64,000 bases of DNA from Elusimicrobiota bacterium. GTDB lineage: Bacteria; Elusimicrobiota; Elusimicrobia; UBA1565; UBA9628. Location of the stretch: assembly GCA_028868375.1 (NCBI GenBank), contig JAGWUP010000013.1:31755-95754 (forward strand), in the 5' to 3' direction. Shown one piece after another: positions 8,406 to 17,863 of this stretch; positions within the stretch are counted from its first letter, which is position 1, and each line of letters begins with the position of its first letter. The notes under the pieces are model-generated. The model did no database searches. It worked only from the letters and a program-made list of their open reading frames with translations, and was not told the origin of the DNA. The position numbers and the translations under genes were made by a program.

Positions 8406-9400
8406 TGAGAGCCAGATCTAAGGTCTCGATCGTGTTGTTGATCGCCGTCGCCGCCGCCGCCGCGCTAGGCTTGCGCCGGGTGCTGAGCAGGCCCGAGAAG
8501 CCGACGGCGGAGGCCGTCGCCGTTCGGGTGGGGCCCATCGAGAACACGGTGGACGCCACCGGCTCGGTCTTGCCGCTCAACCGGGTGGAGGTCAAGCCGC
8601 CGATCTCGGGGCGCATCGAGAAGCTCCTGGTCGACGAGGGCCAGCATGTCCGGGCGGGACAGATCCTCGCCTGGATGAGCTCTAGCGATCGCGCGGCCAT
8701 CCTCGACGCCGCCCTGGCTCAGGGCCCCCAGGAGCTCAAGCGTTGGGAGGACGCCTACAAGCCCACGCCCATCGTCGCCCCCCTCTCGGGAGTCGTCATC
8801 CTGCGCAACGTCGTCGTCGGCCAGACCGTCGATCCCTCCACCGTCCTGTACGCGATGTCCGACACCCTCATCGTCCTCGCCGAGGTCGACGAGTCCGACG
8901 TGGGCCGCGTCCACGTCGGCATGCCGGTGCGCATCGTGCTGGACTCCTATCCGGACCGCGAGGTCGAGGGCAAGGTCTTCGACATCCTCTACGAGGGCAA
9001 GAACGTCTCGAACGTGATCCAGTACGGCGTCAAGATCAAGGTGCAGCCGGTGCCGAGCTATTTCCGCTCGGAGATGACGGCCAACGTCAGCTTCATCGAG
9101 CAGCGCAAGCCGAAGGCCCTGTTGATTCCAGTCGCCGCGCTCAAGGAGCTGCCGGACGGCTCCAAGCAGGTGCTGATCCCGGGCGCTCCCGGACAGCCTC
9201 CGGCGGCGCGCGCGATCGTCACCGGCATCGAGAGCGGGGACAGCGTCGAGGTGCTGGGCGGCTTGAGCGCCGGCGACACGGTGCTCGTCGCGCGGACGCG
9301 CTACGTGCCGCAGCAGGGGCCGCAGTCCAGCCCCCTGACTTTCGGCGTCCACCATTCCAACCAGTCCGGGCGCGCGCCAAAGCCTAAGAGCGGTTCCTGA
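8405..9400 (+). CDS. Periplasmic adaptor (membrane fusion protein, MacA/HlyD-like), short hairpin
   Basis: 331 residues. An N-terminal membrane anchor (IVLLIAVAAAAALGLRRVL) precedes a split lipoyl domain (VKPPISGRIEKLLVDEGQHV and PTPIVAPLSGVVILRNVVVG), a beta-barrel and a membrane-proximal domain. Only about 25 residues separate the lipoyl halves, so the usual long alpha-helical hairpin is almost absent. It links the inner-membrane pump to TolC. The start overlaps the tolC stop by one base and the stop overlaps macB (TGATG). Confidence 0.9.
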   Translation: MRARSKVSIVLLIAVAAAAALGLRRVLSRPEKPTAEAVAVRVGPIENTVDATGSVLPLNRVEVKPPISGRIEKLLVDEGQHVRAGQILAWMSSSDRAAILDAALAQGPQELKRWEDAYKPTPIVAPLSGVVILRNVVVGQTVDPSTVLYAMSDTLIVLAEVDESDVGRVHVGMPVRIVLDSYPDREVEGKVFDILYEGKNVSNVIQYGVKIKVQPVPSYFRSEMTANVSFIEQRKPKALLIPVAALKELPDGSKQVLIPGAPGQPPAARAIVTGIESGDSVEVLGGLSAGDTVLVARTRYVPQQGPQSSPLTFGVHHSNQSGRAPKPKSGS

Positions 9401-11376
9401 TGGCCGCCTTGATTGAGCTGCGGGGCATTACCCGCAGCTACCAGGTCGGCGGCTCGGAGCTCAAGGTGCTCAAGGGCATCGACCTGGAGATCGAGGAAGG
9501 CGAGTTCGTGGCGATCATGGGGCCGTCCGGCTCCGGCAAGTCCACGCTGATGCAGATTTTGGGGCTGCTCGACCGCCCGAGCTCCGGGCGCTATCTTCTG
9601 GACGGCCGCGACGTCTCGCGCCTCTCCGACGACCAGGGGGCGGAGCTGCGCTCCCGCGCCATCGGCTTCATCTTCCAGATGTTCAACCTGCTCGCGCGCA
9701 CCACCTGCGTCGACAACGTCGCCCTGCCGATGATCTACGCCGGCGTCGCCGGAAGAGAGGCGCGCGCCCGCGAGTTGTTGGGCGTCGTCGGCCTGGGCGA
9801 CCGGCTGTGGCATAAGCCCAACGAGCTGTCCGGAGGCCAGCAGCAGCGGGTGGCGATCGCGCGCGCCCTGGTCAATCATCCGCGGATCATCTTCGCCGAC
9901 GAGCCCACCGGCAACCTCGCCTCGGACCAGGCCGAGGACATCCTAAGACAGCTGGAGAAGCTCAACGCCGACGGGATCACGGTGATCATGGTGACCCACG
10001 AGCCCGACATCGCGGCGCACGCCCGGCGCGCGATCCGCATCAAGGACGGGCTCATCGTCTCAGACGAGAGGACGGCGCCGAAGGCCCTCGCCGCCGGCTC
10101 TTGCGAGCGCCAATCCTCCGCCGCGCAGCGTCCGGGACCGGACAGGACGCGCTTGAGCGCCGCGGAGGCCTGGGAGTACGCACAGTCCGCGCTGCGCTCC
10201 ATGGCCGCCAACAAGCTGCGCAGCACGCTCTCGATGCTCGGCATCCTCATCGGCGTCAGCGCGGTGATCGCGATGCTGGCCGTCGGCCGCGGCGCCCAGC
10301 GTGCGATCGAGGCCCGCCTGGCAAGCCTCGGCTCCAACCTCGTGATGCTGATCCCGGGCTCGACCTCGCTGGGCGGAATCCATGGGGGCGCCGGCAGCTT
10401 CAGCCGCTTCACGCTGGAGGACGTCAAGGCGGTCGGCGCGCTGGCTCACGTCAAGCGGGTGGACGGCAACGTCGAGGGCGGGGTCCAAGCCGTCTACGGC
10501 GATCAGAACACCAGCACCCAGGTGACCGGCGCCCTGCCGGTCTACGCGGCGATGCACAACGCCGAGCCCTACTTCGGCAGGTTCTTCACCGAGGAGGAAA
10601 ACCAGCGCATGGAGCGCGTGGCCCTGCTGGGCCAGACGACGGTCAACAACCTCTTCGGAAGGACCGCCGATCCGGTCGGCCAGCAGATCAAGATCAACCA
10701 TGTCGGCTTTACCGTGATCGGGATTCTTCCCATCAAGGGCTCGGCCGGTTTCCGCGATCAGGACGACACGATCATCATCCCGCTGCGCACCGCGATGCGC
10801 CGCTTGCTGGGCAAGCTTTACGTCGACCACATCTGGATCGAGTGCGACGCCGCCAACGACATTCCCGAGGTGATGTCGGAGGTCCGCGCGCTGATGCGCC
10901 ACCGCCATCGCCTGCCGGACTTCAAGGACGACGATTTCTCGCTGCGCAACATGGCCGACATCCAGGCGGCCCTGACCGGAACGACCCAGACCTTCTCGCT
11001 GCTTTTGGGCATCGTCGCCGCGATCTCCCTGCTGGTCGGGGGCATCGGCATCATGAACATCATGCTGGTCTCCGTCAGCGAGCGCACGCGCGAGATCGGC
11101 CTGCGCAAGGCCGTCGGGGCGGCGCGGCGGGCCGTGCTGCTGCAATTTCTCATCGAGTCCGCCGTGCTCTCGACGATCGGAGGCCTGATCGGCATCGTCC
11201 TCGGGGTCACGGTCTCCTTGGGCCTCTCGCGCTTCGCCGGCTGGGCCGCCATCGTCACACCCCAGGCCGTGCTGCTGGCCTTCGCCTTCTCCGCCGGCGT
11301 CGGCGTGCTCTTCGGCTTCTGGCCGGCGCGCAAGGCCTCCCTGCTCTCGCCCATCGAGGCGCTGCGCTACGAGTGA
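9400..11376 (+). CDS. MacB-like ABC transporter, fused ATPase and FtsX-type permease
   Basis: 658 residues, close to E. coli MacB. Residues 1-230 form the ATPase: Walker [10 protein letters not shown], signature [15 protein letters not shown], Walker [13 protein letters not shown] linker follows, then TM1 ([20 protein letters not shown]), a large MacB-type periplasmic domain and three C-terminal TMs containing [20 protein letters not shown], the FtsX/MacB permease signature. It drives export of macrolides, peptides or lipoproteins by mechanotransmission with the adaptor and TolC. It closes the operon, 7 bp from the convergent dehydrogenase. Confidence 0.94.
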   Translation: MAALIELRGITRSYQVGGSELKVLKGIDLEIEEGEFVAIMGPSGSGKSTLMQILGLLDRPSSGRYLLDGRDVSRLSDDQGAELRSRAIGFIFQMFNLLARTTCVDNVALPMIYAGVAGREARARELLGVVGLGDRLWHKPNELSGGQQQRVAIARALVNHPRIIFADEPTGNLASDQAEDILRQLEKLNADGITVIMVTHEPDIAAHARRAIRIKDGLIVSDERTAPKALAAGSCERQSSAAQRPGPDRTRLSAAEAWEYAQSALRSMAANKLRSTLSMLGILIGVSAVIAMLAVGRGAQRAIEARLASLGSNLVMLIPGSTSLGGIHGGAGSFSRFTLEDVKAVGALAHVKRVDGNVEGGVQAVYGDQNTSTQVTGALPVYAAMHNAEPYFGRFFTEEENQRMERVALLGQTTVNNLFGRTADPVGQQIKINHVGFTVIGILPIKGSAGFRDQDDTIIIPLRTAMRRLLGKLYVDHIWIECDAANDIPEVMSEVRALMRHRHRLPDFKDDDFSLRNMADIQAALTGTTQTFSLLLGIVAAISLLVGGIGIMNIMLVSVSERTREIGLRKAVGAARRAVLLQFLIESAVLSTIGGLIGIVLGVTVSLGLSRFAGWAAIVTPQAVLLAFAFSAGVGVLFGFWPARKASLLSPIEALRYE

Positions 11377-11383
11377 CGGTTCG

Positions 11384-12424
11384 CTACATCGCGATCGTGA
11401 AGCGGTAGCGCACGTCGCCCTTGAGCATGCGCTCGTAGGCCGCGGCGATCTCCTTGGGGCTCAAGCCGATGACCTCGACGTCGGCCAGGATCTTGCGGGA
11501 AGCGCAGAAGTCCAGCATCTCCTGGGTTTGCTCGATGCCGCCGATCACCGAGCCGGACAGGCTTTTGCGCCCGCCGACCAGGGAGAAGGCGGCCACCGCC
11601 AGCGGCTTGGGCGGGGCGCCGAGGAGCACCAGCGTCCCGCCGGTCTTAAGCAGGCCCAGGGCCGCGTTGACGTCGTGCTGGGCGGAGATCGTGTCGACGA
11701 TGAGGTCGAAGCGTCCCGCCAGGCGGGTCATGGCGGCCGCCTCGCTGGTGAGCGCGAAGTCGTGGGCGCCTAGGCGCTTGGCGTCGGCCTGCTTGCGCCG
11801 GGAGCCGCTGAGGACGGTGACCTCGGCCCCCAGGGCGCAGGCGAGCTTGACGCCCATGTGCCCGAGCCCCCCCAACCCCATGACGGCCACGCGCTGGCCG
11901 GGCCCGGCCTGCCAGCGCTTGAGCGGCGAGTAGAGGGTGATGCCCGCGCACAGAAGCGGGGCGACGCGCTCGAGCGGCTGGCCCAAAGCGATCTTGAGGG
12001 CGAAGGCCTCGTCGACCACGATCTGCGAGGAGTAGCCGCCGTAGGTCCGGGTGACCTTGTCCTGCTCGGTGCTGTTGTAGGTAAACGAGGTCAGGACCTC
12101 GCAGTGCTGCTCCAGGCCCCGGCGGCAGGCGGCGCACTTGCGGCAGGAGTCCACCATGCAGCCGACGCCGGCGACGTCCCCGACCTTGAACTTCTCGACC
12201 TTGCCGCCGACCTGGGCGACGCGGCCGACGATCTCGTGGCCGGGGACCATCGGATAGACCGAGCCCCCCCACTCGTTGCGAGTCTGGTGGACGTCGGTGT
12301 GGCAGATGCCGCAGTGGCTGATGTCGATGCGCACGTCCCGCTCTCCCGGCTCTCGGCGCTCGATCGTGATCGGCTCGAAGGGGGCGTCGGCCGCGCGGAC
12401 GGCGTAGGCTTTGGTTTGGGACAT
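11384..12424 (-). CDS. NAD(P)-dependent alcohol dehydrogenase / aldehyde reductase (YahK/AdhA-like)
   Basis: 346 residues. Catalytic zinc ligands sit in ISHCGICHTDVHQTRNEW and GHEIVGRV, structural zinc cysteines in CMVDSCRKCAACRRGLEQHC, and the Rossmann loop is VMGLGGLGHMGVKLA. This is the cinnamyl-alcohol-dehydrogenase-like group that reduces aldehydes with NADPH. Start: a strong Shine-Dalgarno AGGAGG precedes the ATG by 4 nt, which rules out the long in-frame extension through the upstream glycosyltransferase gene. It lies 8 bp downstream of that gene and is probably co-transcribed. Confidence 0.93.
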   Translation of the reverse strand: MSQTKAYAVRAADAPFEPITIERREPGERDVRIDISHCGICHTDVHQTRNEWGGSVYPMVPGHEIVGRVAQVGGKVEKFKVGDVAGVGCMVDSCRKCAACRRGLEQHCEVLTSFTYNSTEQDKVTRTYGGYSSQIVVDEAFALKIALGQPLERVAPLLCAGITLYSPLKRWQAGPGQRVAVMGLGGLGHMGVKLACALGAEVTVLSGSRRKQADAKRLGAHDFALTSEAAAMTRLAGRFDLIVDTISAQHDVNAALGLLKTGGTLVLLGAPPKPLAVAAFSLVGGRKSLSGSVIGGIEQTQEMLDFCASRKILADVEVIGLSPKEIAAAYERMLKGDVRYRFTIAM

Positions 12425-12432
12425 GTTTCCTC

Positions 12433-13560
12433 CTAGGATGTTCGGCTCTCCAGCAGTTCGCGGTAGAGGGCGTCGGTGCGCTCGATCGTGCGTTCCAGCG
12501 TGAAGTCCGGCAGCGCCCGGCTGCGCCAGGCGTCTGCCGCGGCCCTGGCCTCTTCGGGATGGGCCAGGGCCCATTCGATGCGCTCCGCCAGGGCCTCGGC
12601 TTTCCCGGCCTCGAACAGCCAGCCGCCCAGGCCGTCTTGCAGCAGCTCCCGGTTGCCGGCCACGTCGCTGGCCACCACCGGCACGCCCATGGCCAGGGAC
12701 TCCCGCAGCGCGCCGGAGAGCCCCTCTCCGCGGACGGCGGCGTTGACGCTGAGGTCCAGGCAGGCCAGAAGCTTGGGCACGTCGTCGCGCAAGCCCAGCC
12801 TGGCGACGCGGCCCTCCAAGCCCAGGCGCGCCGTCTGCGCCGCCACCCAGGGGCCGTCGGTGTCGCGCCCGGCCAGCACGAAATGGGCCGGGCAGCCGCG
12901 CGAAACGAGCAGGGAGGCGGCTTTGAGCAGCACGTCCTGGCCCTTCCAGGGCGAGGCGTTGGCGATCTTGCCGATGAGGGGCACGCCGACGGGCAGGCCC
13001 AGGGCTCGCTTTTCGGAGTCGTCGGCGCGGCGCGGTGAAAACCGAGACAGGTCCACCCCGCTGCGGATGACCCGGACGCGGCCGGCGGGCACCCCGGCCT
13101 CCACCAGGACCTGCTTGACGGCCTCGGCGACGGCGACGAAGCGGTCGATGAGGCGGCTGCGGTATTTCCAGCGGGAGAACGGGTCTCGGCCCGGGCGAAA
13201 GGAGACGCGGCGGCTGACCAGCAGGACCGGCCCCTTCCGGCCGCGCAGCCGCAGCCAAGCCTTGGCCAGCAGGCAGACGGCATGCGCGCGGTTGTGATGG
13301 GCGTGAACGAGGGCCACGCCCCGGCGCTCGATGAGGCGCGCCAGGGCCAGCGCCGAGAAGAGGTCGTAGTCCTCACGCATCGCCAGCGGGATCGTCTCAA
13401 GATCGGCCCGGCCGGCATGGCGAGACAAGCCGCTGTCGGGGCGGCAGGCCAGTAGCACTTCCCAGCCGCGCCGGCGCAGCCCGCCGGCCAGGGCCAGAAG
13501 CTGCGCGGTTCCCCCGGTCCAGCCGTCGGCCTCGGAGACGAAAAGCACCTTGAGGCTCAT
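12433..13560 (-). CDS. Glycosyltransferase family 4 (GT-B fold)
   Basis: 375 residues. The N-terminal half has the G-G-x-x-Q/L loop (SEADGWTGGTAQLLALAGGL), and the C-terminal half has IRSGVDLSRFSP and the EX7E motif in EGLSGALRESLAMGVPVVAS followed by NRELLQDGLGGWL. It transfers a sugar from a nucleotide donor to a glycan or lipid acceptor, plausibly in envelope polysaccharide assembly. No other sugar genes flank it. The start is fixed by TATCAT 6 nt upstream. Confidence 0.92.
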   Translation of the reverse strand: MSLKVLFVSEADGWTGGTAQLLALAGGLRRRGWEVLLACRPDSGLSRHAGRADLETIPLAMREDYDLFSALALARLIERRGVALVHAHHNRAHAVCLLAKAWLRLRGRKGPVLLVSRRVSFRPGRDPFSRWKYRSRLIDRFVAVAEAVKQVLVEAGVPAGRVRVIRSGVDLSRFSPRRADDSEKRALGLPVGVPLIGKIANASPWKGQDVLLKAASLLVSRGCPAHFVLAGRDTDGPWVAAQTARLGLEGRVARLGLRDDVPKLLACLDLSVNAAVRGEGLSGALRESLAMGVPVVASDVAGNRELLQDGLGGWLFEAGKAEALAERIEWALAHPEEARAAADAWRSRALPDFTLERTIERTDALYRELLESRTS

Positions 13561-13566
13561 CGGGCT

Positions 13567-13572
13567 ATGATA
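13567..13572 (-). promoter_or_regulatory. -10 box TATCAT, leaderless start of glycosyltransferase
   Basis: TATCAT on the minus strand, 6 nt (AGCCCG) before the ATG at 13560. Plus-strand TAGAAT at 13571-13576 overlaps it and may be a divergent promoter. Confidence 0.5.
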
Positions 13573-13662
13573 GAATGTTGTCGACGATGAGGAAAGGCGG
13601 CCCCGCAGTCCTTGGGAGGGTGTCTAGGCCTTTTGGCCCAGGCCCGGCGGCCTTGAGGTTTC

Positions 13663-13668
13663 TACAAT
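13663..13668 (+). promoter_or_regulatory. -10 box TACAAT upstream of large secreted protein
   Basis: TACAAT ends 8 nt before the ATG at 13677. A competing -10, TAGAAT at 13571-13576, would instead give starts at 13575 or 13587. Confidence 0.35.
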
Positions 13669-13676
13669 ACGCCCGA

Positions 13677-15989
13677 ATGGGCATGCGCATGGTTTGGATG
13701 CTGAGCCTGGCCGCGGCCTTGGCCGGAGTCTCGTCTCCGGCGATGGCCCAAAGCAGGGCGACGGAGGCGGGAAGCGCCCCGACGGCCGCCCCGGCCTCCT
13801 CTCCCGCGACCGGTTCCCCGGCCAGCTTGCCGCCCGCCGGCATGGAAAATCCAGCCTCCGGAGTCGGCACCGGAATCGCCCGGCCGCCCTCCGCGGGCCA
13901 GGTGCCCTTGGCGGGCGCCGCCGCAGTCGGAGCTCCGGGAGCGCCCGAGGCGGCGCCGGCGGGAACGGTCGTCGGCGCGCCATCCATGGCGCCGGGCCGC
14001 TCCGCGCTGCCGGGCCAGGAAGCCTTGTCGGGCCGCAAGGCCGCTCCGGCGGCCGCCTTGCCGGGCGCGCGCTCGGTCCATGGTCGGGCCGCGAGCGGGC
14101 AGTTGCAGGGCTTAAGCGCCGGGACGACCGCTGGGCATGGCGGCCATAAGGCCGCGCCCCCCAGCGCCGAGAGCGCCGAGCAGGCCTTCCAGCGGACCTA
14201 CGACAAAGCCGCCGCGGCGCTACCCTCCATCGGCGGGCAGCCGTCCTGGCCGGCGGTTTACGGCCGCACGCAGTCCCTTTGGTCTCGGGTGAGGCAGCTC
14301 TCCGTCGAGCTGGCGGCGACCACCTCGCCGCGCGACCAGCCGGGGATTTACCGCCAAGCCATAGAGCAGGCCACGAAGGCGGCTTTAAAAAAGGAAGTCT
14401 CGCCGGAGCAGGCCGCCGCGATGACGCGCTCGGTGCTGGCCGTCGCTTGGACTCGGGCCCCGGAGGCCGCGGCGCGGCTGCTCGGAGAGGCCTACGCCGC
14501 CGCCCTGCCTGGACGGGATCCCGGCGCGATCGACCGCTCATTTTCCGCCCTGAAGGCCTGGAAGCGTCTCTTGCGCGGCGCCGATTCCAGGCCATTGGTG
14601 CGCGGTTTTTCCTTGGCCGACTTTAGGAGCAGCGTCGAGGCGGCGCGCGCTCAAGCGGCGGCGCGGCGCTTGGGCCCCGACGCGGTGCCCCCCCTGCCGC
14701 GCTTCTCGCTGGAGGGCGACGAGCTCGTTCTCCTCTCCGATCTGCCGGGACTGGCCGGCGGCGGGGCCCCGCCGCCGGCGCTGATACCCGGGGCGGCCTT
14801 GCCTCGGCCCCTGGTTGGCGCCGCGGTGGCGCCGCCGGCGCTGCCCGAGGCGGCGACGGTCGACGGCCTGTGGCAGCGCGCCCGCTTCCTTTATAAGGAC
14901 TACCGCGGGGCGGGGCGCTCGGCGCCGGCCGCCGCTTGGGCCGCCGGAAGCTTCGCCGCGTTGGCGGCCGCGCACTCGGCTTGGCGGAGGCTTGAGGATT
15001 TCGCGGAGCGCGCGCTGGGGCGCCTGTTTCCGGGCCGAGTCGATCTGGGCTTGGGCCAGGTCTTGACCTCCGGCGATCGCGACGTCGCGCGTCTGGCGCC
15101 GTTGGGCCGGGATTCCGAAACGCGCGCGGAGCAAGCGCTGCTGGCCCAGCGTTTTCCGGGCGTCAAGCTCTTCGTCGTCGATCTGGCCGACTCCGTGCAA
15201 TCCGACGAGGCCGCGTCGCGCCTGGCCGCGCGCGGGGCCAGGACCATGGGGCAGTGGCGGCGCCTGCTCTCGGAGCTTGCGCGGGAAGGCGACAGGCTGG
15301 AGCGGCTCTCCGGAGACGGCTCCGTCTCCGCCGTCGCCGAGGCCTTCAAGCGCAGGGCCGACGCGCTGTCGCTGGCGGACGACGCCGCGGTTCCAGCGAG
15401 CTTGCCCGGCGTCTCCGAGCCCGGAGGGCTGGCCTTCTGGCTTGAGCAGGCCCGGCAGGCCCAGCAGGACGCCGTCGACCGGCAATTCGCGCAGGCGATG
15501 CGCTCCGAGGGGCTGTCCGCCGTGGCCTTCGCCGATTTGCGGCATCCCGGAGCGCAGGCTCGGCTCGTCGAGTCCGGGGCTTCCCCCGCGACGCTGGCGC
15601 AATTGGAGAGCCTGGGCTTCTCGGTGGAGCGCGGCGCCGGCGGCACGGTCCGCGCTTGGGCGCAGGGTCCGGACTTGGCCGGCAGGCTGGAGTTGGCCCT
15701 CGAGCTATTGTCCCGGCGCGCCCCTCCCGACGCGGTTTCCGCGGACAGCCTGGCGCGCTCGACTAGGTTTGCCATAACCCATCAGGACGGCGCGCGCAAG
15801 CTGGCCGCCAAGCTGGAGGCCGAGCAGCCGGGACTTCTCGGGTTTACGCCTGCCGGCCTGGTCACGCTGGCAGGCCGCTCCTATCTGGCGATGAGCGACG
15901 GCCGCCGGCTCGTCCTGCTCGATCCTTCCTCGCGCCGGCCGGAGTTGGCGGCGGAGCTGGGCTCCGGCGCGGGCGCAGGCGGACGTTGA
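13677..15989 (+). CDS. Large exported protein of unknown function, Ala/Pro-rich N-terminus
   Basis: 770 residues from the chosen ATG. In-frame starts at 13575 or 13587 would add up to 34 residues before the signal peptide. The signal peptide reads MRMVWMLSLAAALAGVSSPAMAQS. Next comes about 130 residues of low-complexity Ala/Gly/Pro/Ser, then a long alpha-helical region (SAEQAFQRTYDKAAAALPSI onward), then a mixed region ending near RSYLAMSDGRRLVLLDPSSR. No known domain recognised and no second membrane segment obvious. It is coupled by a TTGA overlap to the next exported protein, so the two likely work together in the periplasm or outer envelope. Confidence 0.75.
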   Translation: MGMRMVWMLSLAAALAGVSSPAMAQSRATEAGSAPTAAPASSPATGSPASLPPAGMENPASGVGTGIARPPSAGQVPLAGAAAVGAPGAPEAAPAGTVVGAPSMAPGRSALPGQEALSGRKAAPAAALPGARSVHGRAASGQLQGLSAGTTAGHGGHKAAPPSAESAEQAFQRTYDKAAAALPSIGGQPSWPAVYGRTQSLWSRVRQLSVELAATTSPRDQPGIYRQAIEQATKAALKKEVSPEQAAAMTRSVLAVAWTRAPEAAARLLGEAYAAALPGRDPGAIDRSFSALKAWKRLLRGADSRPLVRGFSLADFRSSVEAARAQAAARRLGPDAVPPLPRFSLEGDELVLLSDLPGLAGGGAPPPALIPGAALPRPLVGAAVAPPALPEAATVDGLWQRARFLYKDYRGAGRSAPAAAWAAGSFAALAAAHSAWRRLEDFAERALGRLFPGRVDLGLGQVLTSGDRDVARLAPLGRDSETRAEQALLAQRFPGVKLFVVDLADSVQSDEAASRLAARGARTMGQWRRLLSELAREGDRLERLSGDGSVSAVAEAFKRRADALSLADDAAVPASLPGVSEPGGLAFWLEQARQAQQDAVDRQFAQAMRSEGLSAVAFADLRHPGAQARLVESGASPATLAQLESLGFSVERGAGGTVRAWAQGPDLAGRLELALELLSRRAPPDAVSADSLARSTRFAITHQDGARKLAAKLEAEQPGLLGFTPAGLVTLAGRSYLAMSDGRRLVLLDPSSRRPELAAELGSGAGAGGR

Positions 15990-17863
15990 GCGTTTCCGCC
16001 CCGCTGCTGCTGGCGGCCCTGCTGTTTCTCGCTTCCCCCTCTAGCGCCCAGCCCGCGCTTGCGGTCTCCGGAGTCACCTTGAGCGAAGGCTTCGGCTTGC
16101 GCGAGACCGCGCGTCTGACCTTCGATCGCAAAAAGGCCTCCTCCGGCGGCTTCATCTACGCCGTGCCACGGGCCAGCGCCGCGGACGAGCGGGCCGTTCG
16201 GCTGTCGGCGGCGGTGCTGACCGCCGAGGGCCGCGCGCTGGGCGTAGCCGCCGTCCTGGCCCGGCGCCATAATGTCGCGGCCCTGGCCTTGCCGGGGGCG
16301 CGCTGGCAGGCCGGCGCCCTGGTGGTGGAGCGGCCGGTCTTCGGGCCGACGGTCTTTCGCCGCGGCCTCGCCCTGCGGCCGCTCGAGGGCTTTCAAGAGC
16401 GGAGCCTGCGGGAAGGCGAGGTCGTCACCGTCGATCCCGCGCGCGGGCTGCTGTTGGCCTACGATCCGAGCAGCCAGGCCTTCGAGCTGGAGCTGGCCCA
16501 AGCCCTGCGCGCCTTCGACGGCCTCAAGGACATGCAGGCCCTCTTGCAATGGTACGACGGCCGCGGCTCCCGCGGGCCGGACGCGGCCCTGGCGGCGCGC
16601 CTGGTGGCGGAGCTGACCGAGAGGCTGGCGGCGGGAACGGCCGGCCTGGCCGAGTATTCCAGGCTGCGCTTGGCCGTGGACGCCGGGCTTGACCCGGCCG
16701 GGCGGCGCCTGACCGCCCTGGCGGCTGGCCGTGCCGCGCGGCGCGGCCTGCGGGAATTGGAGGACAATCTGTGGGACTTGGCGGGCGAGGTCCAGGCCGC
16801 CGGCTCCAGGACCGCCGTCCTGCGGTTTTCCAAGCGGGGAGACGCCGCGTCGCGCGCGGCGCGCCTCTTGGCGCGCGCGGCGGGCCGGCCGGAGCTTTCT
16901 CGTCCCGTGGAGGAGGCGGCCAAGCGCCTGCGCTTGGCCGCGCGCCGCAGACTGGACAGGCTCGGTCCCGCTCCGGCCTCGCCTCGGGCCGCGCTGGCCG
17001 CCGCGGGGGCCGAGCTTGCGCCCGGCGTCGAGCTGCCGGCAGCGCTCTATGAGCGCTTCATCAGCGAGTCCGGCATCGCGCAGACCTTGGCCGACACCGC
17101 CTCGGACGCCTCCCTGGGCTTGGCGCTCAAGGCGCGGCGCCTGGCGGCGGTCTTCGGCTCGGCCTCCCTGTCGCCGGACTCCGGTGCCGGCCGAGCCATA
17201 GAGGCCCTGCTGCCCAAAGCGGCGCTGTTCGACGTGCAGGGGCCGGACGGAGCCAGGCTCCATGTCCCCGCCGCCCGGCTCCTGGAGGCCGTCCGGGACG
17301 TCTGGGCGCTGTCGTGGAGCGCCGCGGCGCTGGGAAGCCGCGAGCGCGCCGGCCGGGCCCTGCGGCCGCCGGTCCTGCGGGTGTCCGTTTTCGTTCCTGC
17401 GGAGGTTTCCGGCCTGGCCTATTCGCGCGATCCCATCGGCGGCAGCAGGCGCCGCGCGGAGGTGGAGGCCGTCTACGGCGAGCCGGACGCGCTGATTTCC
17501 GAGGATGCCTTGGGAGACGAGTACGCCCTAGACCCGCTGGGCCGGGACATCGCGCCGGAGCTGATCGCCGACAAGAGCCGGCGCCTGGACGTCGACGCGC
17601 GCACGGGAGTCCTGCGCCGCTCGCTGGTGCCGCCCGGCTTGGCCCTGTCGAGCTGCCTGAGCATGGGGCAAGCCGCGCAGGCGGCGCGCGCGGCGCGCGC
17701 CTTGGACGATCTTCTAGGCTCCGGAGTGCGCCTGACCTTCGCCTTCTCTCAGGGGCGCTTGGTGGCGCGGGGCTGGAGGCTAATGCCGTGGCGTCCGGAA
17801 GGCATCGAGTTGAGCGCGCAGGCGATTCAAGGCGCCGCGCGCCTCGGGGACTCCCAGCATTAG
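15986..17863 (+). CDS. Exported protein with C-terminal PEP-synthase (PPDK_N)-like half
   Basis: 625 residues, TTG start overlapping the previous stop. Signal peptide: PLLLAALLFLASPSSAQPAL. Residues about 460-600 read VSVFVPAEVSGLAYSRDPIG, EAVYGEPDALISEDALGDEY, then ALDDLLGSGVRLTFAFSQGR and GWRLMPW. This follows the order of the PPDK_N/PEP synthase ATP-binding domain (MVPAEVSGVAFTRDP, GLGEALVSGxVTPDxY, DIEWAxxxGxLxxLQxRP), with several positions degenerate. The middle is helical and unassigned. ATP is not expected outside the cytoplasm, so binding of another ligand, or loss of activity, is likely. Overlaps murJ by 84 bp at its 3' end. Confidence 0.72.
   Translation: MSVSAPLLLAALLFLASPSSAQPALAVSGVTLSEGFGLRETARLTFDRKKASSGGFIYAVPRASAADERAVRLSAAVLTAEGRALGVAAVLARRHNVAALALPGARWQAGALVVERPVFGPTVFRRGLALRPLEGFQERSLREGEVVTVDPARGLLLAYDPSSQAFELELAQALRAFDGLKDMQALLQWYDGRGSRGPDAALAARLVAELTERLAAGTAGLAEYSRLRLAVDAGLDPAGRRLTALAAGRAARRGLRELEDNLWDLAGEVQAAGSRTAVLRFSKRGDAASRAARLLARAAGRPELSRPVEEAAKRLRLAARRRLDRLGPAPASPRAALAAAGAELAPGVELPAALYERFISESGIAQTLADTASDASLGLALKARRLAAVFGSASLSPDSGAGRAIEALLPKAALFDVQGPDGARLHVPAARLLEAVRDVWALSWSAAALGSRERAGRALRPPVLRVSVFVPAEVSGLAYSRDPIGGSRRRAEVEAVYGEPDALISEDALGDEYALDPLGRDIAPELIADKSRRLDVDARTGVLRRSLVPPGLALSSCLSMGQAAQAARAARALDDLLGSGVRLTFAFSQGRLVARGWRLMPWRPEGIELSAQAIQGAARLGDSQH

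Noticed and set aside
12425..13258. Upstream extension of the aldehyde reductase frame
   Set aside because: It runs through the glycosyltransferase gene in another frame, and a strong AGGAGG site marks the ATG at 12424.
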